Positions 1 through 6,060 of a DNA stretch of 7,223 nucleotides are shown here, in pieces. Position numbers and translations under genes: made by a program. The stretch lies in contig JANYBU010000443.1 of NCBI GenBank assembly GCA_025360665.1, forward strand, positions 1-7,223, written 5' to 3'. Below the pieces are notes generated by a model, which had not been told where the DNA came from, did no database searches, and saw nothing but the letters and a program-made list of their open reading frames with translations. Numbering within the stretch: position 1 is the stretch's first letter; each line of letters starts with the position of its first letter. The DNA is from Nitrospira sp. (GTDB taxonomy: Bacteria > Nitrospirota > Nitrospiria > Nitrospirales > Nitrospiraceae).

Positions 1-1311
1 AGCCTCCCGCTGCCGATCGTGACGGCTACGGTCTTTGCCACCTGGTTCGGTGCAGAGGCTGTACTTGGGATCTCGGCCACGTTTGCAAAGGAAGGGCTGC
101 GTGGCGTTGTCGCCGATCCTTTCGGGTCGAGCCTCTGTTTAATCCTGGCGGGGTTATTCTTTGCCCCCCGCTTCTATCGGCTGAACCTCCTGACCGTCGG
201 CGACTTCTATCGTGTGCGGTATAACCGCACAGTTGAGGTGCTCTGTGCCTTGTGCATCGTGGCCTCCTATCTCGGATGGGTGGCGGCGCAATTCAAAGTG
301 TTGGGATTGGTCCTGAACGTGGTCACGGGCGGCGCAGTGAGTCAGTCGGTCGGGATGGTGATCGGCGCGGTGATCGTCCTGACCTATACGACCTTCGGGG
401 GCATGTTTTCCGTCGCTATTCTGGACTTCGTCCAAATCTCCGTGATTATGGGGGGCCTGCTTTATATTGCGTCCATCATTAGCGGAATGGCCGGAGGTGT
501 GGAGGTGGTGATCAGCCATGCAGCCCAGGCCGGCAAGCTGGAATTGTTTCCCACAGCTACGGTCGCGGGCTGGATACCCTTCATCGGCGCTTGGATCACC
601 ATGATGCTCGGATCGATTCCCCAGCAAGACGTGTTTCAGCGCATCACGTCCGCGAAGGACGAACGAACCGCCGTTCGTGGATCAATCCTGGGCGGGGCGC
701 TCTACTTCTGTTTCTGTTTTGTCCCGATGTTTCTCGCGTATGCGGCGACGCTGGTCGACCCGGCTATGTTCACTACGCTCCTCGATCAGGATTCTCAACT
801 TGTGTTGCCGACCTTGATCTTGCGCCACACACCGGTCTTCGCGCAGATCGTGTTTTTCGGGGCCGTCCTCTCGGCGGTGATGAGCTGTGCCAGCGCGACA
901 TTACTGGCGCCGTCGGTGATGCTGAGCGAGAACGTGATTAAAGGGATGCTGCCTCGCCTCAGCGATCGGGAGTTTCTTCGGGTCATGCGGCTGGTGGTAG
1001 TGGTCTTTGCCGCCCTGGTCCTAACCATTGCCCTCAGCTCCAGCTCCAGCATCTACCAGCTTGTCGTGAATACCTATAAAGTGACGCTCGTGGCAGCCTT
1101 CGTTCCACTCTGCGCCGGACTTTTTTGGTCTCGAACGACGACGCAAGGGGCTTTGTGCGCCCTCGTGGCCGGGCTGATGACCTGGATGGGGCTGGAACTG
1201 TTCGGTCCGTCCGATTCGATCTGGCCTCCGCAACTGGTCGGGCTTCTTGTGGCGGCGACGGGAATGGTTGTCGGCTCGCTTCTGCCTCAGAAGATCGGAG
1301 CCCATGGCTGA
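1..1311 (+). CDS. Sodium:solute symporter family transporter, 5'-truncated
   Basis: This is an integral inner-membrane secondary transporter of the sodium:solute symporter (SSS, SLC5-like) family, expected to couple Na+ influx to uptake of a small solute. The reading frame is open to base 1, and 436 residues are visible. From usual family length, I infer that about one N-terminal membrane segment is missing. The visible part is a series of hydrophobic helices. Early residues ATWFGAEAVLG and the following GLFFAPRF stretch resemble the choline-transporter (CHT) branch. LTYTTFGGMFSVAILDFVQ is the family-typical segment, IPQQDVFQRI resembles the CHT loop, and SAVMSCASATLLA matches the helix that carries the second sodium site. 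The substrate cannot be read from sequence; choline, proline or an organic acid are all possible. The last 8 bases overlap the downstream PBP1B gene, suggesting cotranscription. Family assignment is firm; specificity is unknown. Confidence 0.9.
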   Translation, partial: SLPLPIVTATVFATWFGAEAVLGISATFAKEGLRGVVADPFGSSLCLILAGLFFAPRFYRLNLLTVGDFYRVRYNRTVEVLCALCIVASYLGWVAAQFKVLGLVLNVVTGGAVSQSVGMVIGAVIVLTYTTFGGMFSVAILDFVQISVIMGGLLYIASIISGMAGGVEVVISHAAQAGKLELFPTATVAGWIPFIGAWITMMLGSIPQQDVFQRITSAKDERTAVRGSILGGALYFCFCFVPMFLAYAATLVDPAMFTTLLDQDSQLVLPTLILRHTPVFAQIVFFGAVLSAVMSCASATLLAPSVMLSENVIKGMLPRLSDREFLRVMRLVVVVFAALVLTIALSSSSSIYQLVVNTYKVTLVAAFVPLCAGLFWSRTTTQGALCALVAGLMTWMGLELFGPSDSIWPPQLVGLLVAATGMVVGSLLPQKIGAHG

Positions 1312-3607
1312 AAATAGACCTGTACGATGGGCAACATATGCGAGCTTGTTGCTGGCGGGACTCGTCGCCGCGCTCGGTCTCATCGTTGCGCTCTATGGTG
1401 CGTATCTGGCGACCTTCCTTGAACTGCCCAAGAGCGACGAGCATCCTCCTCTGCGTCTGTACAGTGGACCCTTCCTGTTGCAACCCAATTTCTCGATTGC
1501 GCACAGTCACCTTCTTGAGCGGCTGCAACGGCTGGGATATCGACGAGTGACAGTGCCGGTGCAGTCTCCCGGGGACTATCAGCTGACCGATGAGGCCCTG
1601 ACGGTCTATCTCCATCCGCAGCCGGAGGGCCATGTCGGCGCGACGATGGTGACGATGCCGTTGGATCAGGGGCGAGTGACGGATGTTCTGTCTCCGCTTG
1701 ATGGGACACCGCTCTTTCCCATCTTTCTGGAGCCGGAACTCTTGAGTGGTGTGCGTGGTGAGTCACGCCAAGTGCGCGAATGGATTCCGTTGGCGCAGAT
1801 TCCTCCACGGATCATTGAGACGGTCCTGACCATCGAAGATCGCCGGTTCTATTCCCATTTCGGCATCGATCCGGTTGCCGTAGGACGGGCGATTTGGACC
1901 AATTTCACGAAGGGCGGTGTGGTGCAGGGCGGCAGCACGATCACGCAACAACTGGCGAAAAATTTATTTTACTCGCCGCAGCGGACGATGGGACGAAAAT
2001 TCAAGGAGGCCCTGGCGGCGTTGGTACTGGAAGTGAAGTATACGAAACAGGACATCCTCGAAAGCTATCTGAATGAAATCTATCTCGGGCAGGCGGGATT
2101 CGTCTCGATCTACGGGGTGAGCGAGGCCGCCCATCGCTATTTCGGCAAGATTCTTCAGGAATTGACGGTCGAAGAGGTGGCGATGATCGCAGGCCTGATC
2201 AAAGGGCCCAACAGTTATGCGCCGACGAAACATCCTGAGCTGGCGAAACAGCGGCGTGATGTCGTGTTGCGGCGGCTGCGGGAGACGGGTCTCCTGACGG
2301 AGGAGGCCTGGAAGCTTGCCGTCAATGAACCGGTGCGAGTCACTCCGTCAGAGGACGTCCTGACCGATGCGCCCTACTTCGTCGATGCCGTGCTTCGGCA
2401 GGTGGAAGAGGCAGGCGTGGTCCCCTTGCCGGAGGGCTTGCGGATCGATAGCACACTCGATCCCATGATCCAGCAGGCGGCCACCGAATCGTTGGGAAAG
2501 GGACTGGCCAAGTTAGAGGCTGCGCATCCCCATCTCAACAGTTCACTGGAATCGGTGCAAGGGGCGGTGGTGGTGCTCGATCCCAAGACCGGGTCTGTGC
2601 TGGCGTTGGTCGGAGGGCGGGACTACCGGCGGAGTCAATTCAATCGCGCCGTTCAGGCGCGGCGGCAACCGGGCTCTCTCTTCAAACCCTTCGTCTATCT
2701 TGCGGCGCTGGAAGCAGCCCGGGAGGGTCAAGCCGGCCACTTGACCGCGGCGAGCTTGTTGGCGGACGAGCCGGTGACGTTTGAATCGGAGGCCGGTCCC
2801 TGGTCTCCGCAGAACTACGACAAACAATTTCACGGGCATGTCACTTTGCGGAATGCGTTGGAGCAGTCGTTCAATGTGCCGGCGGTGCAGGCGGCCAAGG
2901 CCGTGGGGACCAAGCCGATCGTGCAGCTGCTGCACCGTCTTGGCGTGACGAGTGCCATTGGCGATGATCTTTCGTCGGTGGCCTTGGGCAGTTCGTCGGT
3001 GTCGTTGATGGAGATTACAGCGGCGTATGGAGCGGTCGCCAACGGAGGGATTGCCGTCCAGCCGACTGCGGTGAGATCGACCAGGGATCGACAGGGAGAC
3101 ATTGTCTGGAATGCCGTGCCGGATCGGCAACAGGCGACCTCGCCGCAAGGGGCCTATGTGTTGACGTCTCTCCTCGAAGGTGTCATCCAGCGGGGCACTG
3201 CGAGCAAAGCCAAAGTAATCGGACTCCAAGGCGCGGTGGCCGGGAAAACCGGCACAACCGACGGCTATCGCGACGCCTGGTTCGTGGGCTACACGTCCGA
3301 AGTGGTGATCGGGGTCTGGGTGGGATTCGACGATGAACGACCTCTGCGTCTCACGGGATCGCAGGCGGCCCTACCGATTTGGATGGATCTCGCGCGCCGG
3401 GTGATCCCGCCCAATGTCCCCGCATTCGTGATGCCGCCCGGTGTGGTCACCCGCGACATCGATCCGAAGACCGGGCAGTTGGCCACGTTTCAGTGTCCCG
3501 AGCAGGTATCGGAGGTGTTCATCGAGGGCACGGAGCCCAGCGTCTATTGTGAGGTACATGGAGGGGGAATGTGGGAACGGCTCCGGCATACCTTTGGATT
3601 TTCCTAG
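1304..3607 (+). CDS. mrcB: Bifunctional penicillin-binding protein 1B (class A PBP)
   Basis: This 767-residue class A penicillin-binding protein polymerises lipid II into glycan strands and cross-links them on the periplasmic face of the inner membrane. A short cytoplasmic tail precedes one membrane anchor (about residues 12-38). A UB2H-like domain follows (about 50-140; RLYSGPF, LERLQRLGYR), which is the PBP1B hallmark. The GT51 glycosyltransferase (about 155-330) shows catalytic Glu178 in TIEDRRFYSHFG, GGSTITQQLAKN (209-220), RKFKE and ESYLNEIYLGQ. The transpeptidase (about 415-700) has all three motifs: SxxK with nucleophile Ser458 and Lys461 (PGSLFKPF), SFN (522-524) and KTG (648-650). 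I chose ATG 1304 rather than the in-frame ATG 1247, because the earlier one would add 19 Arg-rich residues lying inside the transporter gene. GGAG at 1297-1300 is a rather close ribosome binding site. Two C-terminal cysteines (731, 749) could form a disulfide. All catalytic motifs are intact. Confidence 0.95.
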   Translation: MAENRPVRWATYASLLLAGLVAALGLIVALYGAYLATFLELPKSDEHPPLRLYSGPFLLQPNFSIAHSHLLERLQRLGYRRVTVPVQSPGDYQLTDEALTVYLHPQPEGHVGATMVTMPLDQGRVTDVLSPLDGTPLFPIFLEPELLSGVRGESRQVREWIPLAQIPPRIIETVLTIEDRRFYSHFGIDPVAVGRAIWTNFTKGGVVQGGSTITQQLAKNLFYSPQRTMGRKFKEALAALVLEVKYTKQDILESYLNEIYLGQAGFVSIYGVSEAAHRYFGKILQELTVEEVAMIAGLIKGPNSYAPTKHPELAKQRRDVVLRRLRETGLLTEEAWKLAVNEPVRVTPSEDVLTDAPYFVDAVLRQVEEAGVVPLPEGLRIDSTLDPMIQQAATESLGKGLAKLEAAHPHLNSSLESVQGAVVVLDPKTGSVLALVGGRDYRRSQFNRAVQARRQPGSLFKPFVYLAALEAAREGQAGHLTAASLLADEPVTFESEAGPWSPQNYDKQFHGHVTLRNALEQSFNVPAVQAAKAVGTKPIVQLLHRLGVTSAIGDDLSSVALGSSSVSLMEITAAYGAVANGGIAVQPTAVRSTRDRQGDIVWNAVPDRQQATSPQGAYVLTSLLEGVIQRGTASKAKVIGLQGAVAGKTGTTDGYRDAWFVGYTSEVVIGVWVGFDDERPLRLTGSQAALPIWMDLARRVIPPNVPAFVMPPGVVTRDIDPKTGQLATFQCPEQVSEVFIEGTEPSVYCEVHGGGMWERLRHTFGFS

Positions 3608-3654
3608 GCCTCGCTGAGAGGAATAGTGTAAGCTGGCGTCAACGATCGGGTGTG

Positions 3655-3661
3655 AAGGGGG
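3655..3661 (+). promoter_or_regulatory. Ribosome binding site of the bactofilin gene
   Basis: AAGGGGG lies 8 nt before ATG 3670, a good Shine-Dalgarno spacing. It decides the start against the out-of-frame ATG at 3663, which sits only 1 nt after the motif and opens a five-codon frame ending at TAA 3678-3680. Confidence 0.7.
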
Positions 3662-3669
3662 AATGACGC

Positions 3670-4101
3670 ATGAGGAATAATAGCTTTGCTGGAGATGACA
3701 ACATTACCCTCTTGGCCAAAGGGGTCTTGTTGAAAGGCGAGATCCATGTTGAGGGGACGGTGCGAATCGATGGCCGCCTCGACGGCGAAATTCAGACCAA
3801 AGGGCAAGTCATCATTGGCGAGGATGGATTGGTGCAGGGAACGATTACGGCAGGCACGGTGATCAGCAGCGGTCGCATCAAGGCGAAGGTGACGGCGATG
3901 GAGCGAGTCCAGTTGATGAAGACGGCGACGCTCATCGGAGAGGTTCATACGCCGGTGCTCATCATGGAAGAAGGTGCCAAGCTCCAAGGTGAGACGGATA
4001 TGGGGGTGACCGCCTGGCCCGACGAGCTTCCAAAGTTGCCGGGCAGCGTCAGTGATCTCTCCGCACACCGGGCCAAGCAGGTCGTGGTGCTTGATAAATA
4101 A
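3670..4101 (+). CDS. Bactofilin family cytoskeletal protein
   Basis: This is a bactofilin (DUF583 family), a small protein that self-assembles without nucleotide into filaments, usually at the inner membrane, and acts as a scaffold for wall-modifying enzymes and cell shape. It has 143 residues, normal for the family. A short polar N-terminal tail (about 1-11) precedes the right-handed beta-helix core (about 12-112). The core shows repeated short strands separated by Gly: ITLLAKGVLLKGEI, GTVRIDGRLDGEI, GQVIIGEDGLVQGTI, AGTVISSGRIKAKV and ATLIGEVHTPVLIMEEGAKL. A Pro-containing, probably disordered tail follows (113-143). The start is fixed by the AAGGGGG site 8 nt upstream. The gene begins 62 bp after the PBP1B stop, in the same direction. 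In Caulobacter, bactofilins recruit a class A PBP (PbpC), so a partnership here is plausible but inferred. Family assignment is very secure. Confidence 0.94.
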   Translation: MRNNSFAGDDNITLLAKGVLLKGEIHVEGTVRIDGRLDGEIQTKGQVIIGEDGLVQGTITAGTVISSGRIKAKVTAMERVQLMKTATLIGEVHTPVLIMEEGAKLQGETDMGVTAWPDELPKLPGSVSDLSAHRAKQVVVLDK

Positions 4102-4162
4102 AGCGCCCAGCGGCAAAGTGCACCGATAGGTCTGCCGGTTCTCTCCTGTTCGTATCCAATCC

Positions 4163-5260
4163 ATGACGAAGCCGCAGGTCTTCACCGCCGTGTTCTTCGC
4201 TCTCCTTCTGTTGCTCCTGTATCAGATCGTCCTGATGTTTCGGCCGTTTCTCTTCCCCGTCCTCTGGGCCGCGCTCCTTGCCCATCTCACGTTTCCACTT
4301 CATGTACGCTTCACGGCGTTCGTTCGTGGCCGAGAGGTCGTTTCGGCCTCCTGTCTTACCCTCTTGGTTCTGGCTCTCGTGGTGATTCCGATTTCGATGA
4401 TGGGGGTGTTATTGGTACGCGAAGCCAGTACTGCCGAACAGACCATTCGCGAGTGGATCTCGAGTGGGGCTCTCCATAAGCTGCCGGAGCAATTGGGCAC
4501 GTGGCCGGTCATCGGAGGACTCCTCCAGCGGGTCAGTGGCAACGTATTATTGACGCCTGATTCCCTGGAACAGGGGCTTCTCTCGGCCGCGACGTTCCTG
4601 ACCCGTTTCTTTCTCGATCAGGTCGGCGATCTGCTGAAGAACGCCTTTCTGCTGGTGACGGATTTCTTTCTCATGCTCTTTGCCCTGTTTTTTCTCTTCA
4701 AGGATGGGAAGCAATGGTTGGCGTCTCTTCAGGAAGTGATTCCACTGGAAGAGTCCCATAAGCAGCGAATCGTCGATCGCATGGATCAGACCATTCGTGC
4801 CGTGGTGAAGGGGATAGGCCTGACCGCGATCGTACAAGGTCTCGTGGCAGGGCTGGCCTACGTGGTCCTCGGCATGCCTTTTCCCGTCGTACTGACGGCG
4901 GTGACGGTGATCCTTGCGCCGCTTCCCTTCGGCGGGACTGCATTGGTGTGGGGGCCGGTCGTGCTCTACTTCCTCATGGTCGGTCCGCTCTGGAAAGCGC
5001 TGGCCATGTTGGGCTGGGGAATCGGCGTGGTGGTGATGATCGATCAGTTTCTTCGACCCTGGTTGATCGGACAGGCGGCCCAGATCCCCGTGCTCTTCCT
5101 CGTATTCAGCGTCCTCGGCGGGCTGGCACTCTACGGCCTCATCGGGCTCTTTGTCGGGCCGGTTCTGGTGAGTCTGTTGATGACCACCATCCAGATTTAC
5201 AGGGAGGAATATCACAACGCTGAAACAGGCACATCCGCTGGTCCTGCCACACCGTCCTAG
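4163..5260 (+). CDS. AI-2E family transporter (PerM-like membrane protein)
   Basis: This 365-residue polytopic inner-membrane protein belongs to the AI-2E/PerM family (PF01594). Members have been linked to autoinducer-2 export or Na+/H+ exchange, but most have no proven substrate, and the family name should not be taken as evidence for quorum sensing here. Hydrophobic segments lie at about 7-28, 30-46, 61-85, 155-180 and, after a polar stretch, 213-340. Family marks include FLFKDGKQW (177-185), the VKGIGLTAIVQGLVAGLAYVVLG region (215-237), ILAPLPFGGTALVWGP (250-265), FLRPWLIGQ (296-304) and GLIGLFVGPVL (325-335). The segment at 86-150 between early and late helices is the usual soluble region. 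An in-frame TAG at 4127-4129 bounds the 5' end, so ATG 4163 is the first possible ATG. No Shine-Dalgarno is visible before it. The gene lies 61 bp after the bactofilin stop and faces the haem-protein gene convergently. Confidence 0.92.
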   Translation: MTKPQVFTAVFFALLLLLLYQIVLMFRPFLFPVLWAALLAHLTFPLHVRFTAFVRGREVVSASCLTLLVLALVVIPISMMGVLLVREASTAEQTIREWISSGALHKLPEQLGTWPVIGGLLQRVSGNVLLTPDSLEQGLLSAATFLTRFFLDQVGDLLKNAFLLVTDFFLMLFALFFLFKDGKQWLASLQEVIPLEESHKQRIVDRMDQTIRAVVKGIGLTAIVQGLVAGLAYVVLGMPFPVVLTAVTVILAPLPFGGTALVWGPVVLYFLMVGPLWKALAMLGWGIGVVVMIDQFLRPWLIGQAAQIPVLFLVFSVLGGLALYGLIGLFVGPVLVSLLMTTIQIYREEYHNAETGTSAGPATPS

Positions 5261-5331
5261 CCCGCCGTATTCATGCCGGTTCATCGCGACACCGCTCGAA
5301 AGCGCGTTCCTCGTGAAGCGTATTTCGCAGG
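5261..5331. other. Intergenic sequence after the AI-2E gene
   Basis: This is the first part of the 206-bp gap between convergent genes. It holds a small 4-bp stem (CGCT CGAA AGCG, 5293-5304) with no T-run behind it, so I do not call a terminator. I see no supportable gene, RNA or promoter. Confidence 0.4.
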
Positions 5332-5403
5332 ATGATTGACGATTGATCCATTGCACCATTGAATCAATGGTCCGATGAATCAATGAATCAATTCATGCAT
5401 TGG
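5332..5403. repeat. AT-rich degenerate array with 8-nt period
   Basis: Reading from 5332 in steps of eight gives nine related units: ATGATTGA, CGATTGAT, CCATTGCA, CCATTGAA, TCAATGGT, CCGATGAA, TCAATGAA, TCAATTCA and TGCATTGG. TGAATCAAT occurs three times, starting at 5360, 5376 and 5384, so offsets are multiples of eight. CCATTG recurs at 5348 and 5356. The units mix ATTGA-type and TCAAT-type orientations, so the array is partly self-complementary. The composition differs sharply from the GC-rich genes on either side. Its function is unknown; it could be a slipped-strand remnant, a weak bidirectional transcription end, or a dispersed intergenic repeat of this genome. Confidence 0.6.
5356..5370. 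repeat. 15-bp palindrome within the AT-rich array
   Basis: CCATTGA-A-TCAATGG is a perfect 7-bp inverted repeat around one central base. As RNA it could form only a short hairpin with the same sequence read from either strand. As DNA it is a plausible dimeric-protein site. No T-run follows, so terminator function is not supported. Confidence 0.5.
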
Positions 5404-5419
5404 CTGACGTTTTACCCGT

Positions 5420-5455
5420 TCGCTCGTCTCGCTCGTCCCGTCTGTCTCGCGCGGC
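5420..5455. repeat. Pyrimidine-rich array with 9-nt period
   Basis: TCGCTCGTC occurs twice in perfect tandem (5420-5428 and 5429-5437). Two diverged units follow in the same register, CCGTCTGTC (5438-5446) and TCGCGCGGC (5447-5455). On the minus strand this reads as GACGAGCGA repeats just after the stop of the haem-protein gene. The strand bias (almost purine-free plus strand apart from G) and the register suggest tandem duplication. Its role is unknown. Confidence 0.6.
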
Positions 5456-5466
5456 CATCGATAGCC

Positions 5467-6060
5467 CTATTCCAGCGGAATGGTGATGGCGATCCCGCCC
5501 ATCATATCGTTGAGTTTAAAGTCCCGTTTCGGGCTGAGCAGATGAGCATTGTGGCAGTCGATACAGGCCTGTGAGACGGCGAGGTCGGGATAGATCGCCT
5601 GAAAGTATTGTTGGCGCCCACTGGTCACGATTCCGGTGACCGGCACGTCGGGATTCTTCCGGAGAGACTCCAACGCGTTGCGCTCAAGGTCGCTCGCCGG
5701 AGCGTTGCGCCGGTAAATAGGCCAGAGACTGATAAGTCGATACCGGATCCCGCTTCCGCTCTCGGCTGCCAGCTTACCCGAATGCTGGAGAAACTGGGCC
5801 GGCAACATGAGGGCGTTCTCCTGCTCCCAATGTTCAGACGCCGTGGTGATGCCTTTCGCCTGGAGTCGATTGACGATCTCCGTCGTGTACAGCGTGCGAT
5901 CGGCCTTGATGACAGCATAGATATAGCCCGCCACTTTCTCCGGTGGGATGCCGGACGATCCAGGGCGTTCCTTTGCGGATAGGGCATAGGGCGTCCACCA
6001 CAGCCCAAAGATTAGGACGGTGAGGGCTGCGGCGTAGAGCGAGACGTTGACTCGGTGCAT
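5467..6060 (-). CDS. Periplasmic Tll0287-like (DUF3365) c-type haem protein
   Basis: This predicted secreted protein has 197 residues and one covalent haem c. Residues 1-29 look like a signal peptide: MHRVNV, a hydrophobic core ending FGLWWTPYALSA, and likely cleavage near 28-29 with no lipobox. The remainder matches the Tll0287-like/DUF3365 family: EKVAGYIYAVIKADRTLYTTEIV forms the N-terminal helix region, TASEHWEQENALMLPAQFLQ follows, then SGIRYRLISLWPIYRRNAP, and the haem motif CIDCH (Cys166, Cys169, His170). The end is DMMGGIAITIPLE. This family has a PAS-like fold and is viewed as a redox or ligand sensor rather than an electron carrier. ATG 6060 is chosen because AGGAGG precedes it by 4 nt and a signal peptide begins there; an upstream in-frame ATG at 6114 would add 18 residues without a good site. 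The gene overlaps the upstream histidine kinase by 49 bp. The only cysteines are the two haem-binding ones. Confidence 0.85.
   Translation of the reverse strand: MHRVNVSLYAAALTVLIFGLWWTPYALSAKERPGSSGIPPEKVAGYIYAVIKADRTLYTTEIVNRLQAKGITTASEHWEQENALMLPAQFLQHSGKLAAESGSGIRYRLISLWPIYRRNAPASDLERNALESLRKNPDVPVTGIVTSGRQQYFQAIYPDLAVSQACIDCHNAHLLSPKRDFKLNDMMGGIAITIPLE

Noticed and set aside
2543..3229. Minus-strand open frame of 228 codons opposite PBP1B
   Set aside because: It is antisense to the conserved transpeptidase domain, Arg/His-rich and without recognisable motifs.
3594..3629. Possible promoter before the bactofilin gene (TTGGAT with a downstream TAGTGT-like box)
   Set aside because: Spacing between the boxes is wrong for a sigma-70 type promoter and the -10 match is poor.
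3663..3680. Five-codon frame MTHEE overlapping the bactofilin start
   Set aside because: The Shine-Dalgarno motif is only 1 nt from its ATG, while spacing to ATG 3670 is normal. It is most likely chance and not a leader peptide.
5293..5304. Possible terminator hairpin CGCT-CGAA-AGCG after the AI-2E gene
   Set aside because: The stem is only 4 bp and no T-run follows on either strand, so intrinsic termination is not supported.
4547..5383. Minus-strand open frame of 278 codons opposite the AI-2E gene
   Set aside because: It lies antisense to a clearly recognisable membrane-protein gene and is rich in His, Gln and Arg as expected from a shadow frame. It shows no domain.
5332..5455. CRISPR array
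   Set aside because: Units are 8 or 9 nt, contiguous and degenerate, without spacers of constant length, and no cas gene is present.
5359..5574. Plus-strand open frame of 71 codons through the intergenic arrays
   Set aside because: It begins inside the 8-nt repeat, runs through the 9-nt repeat and ends antisense to the haem-protein gene. It has no ribosome site, and the residue pattern simply reflects the repeats.
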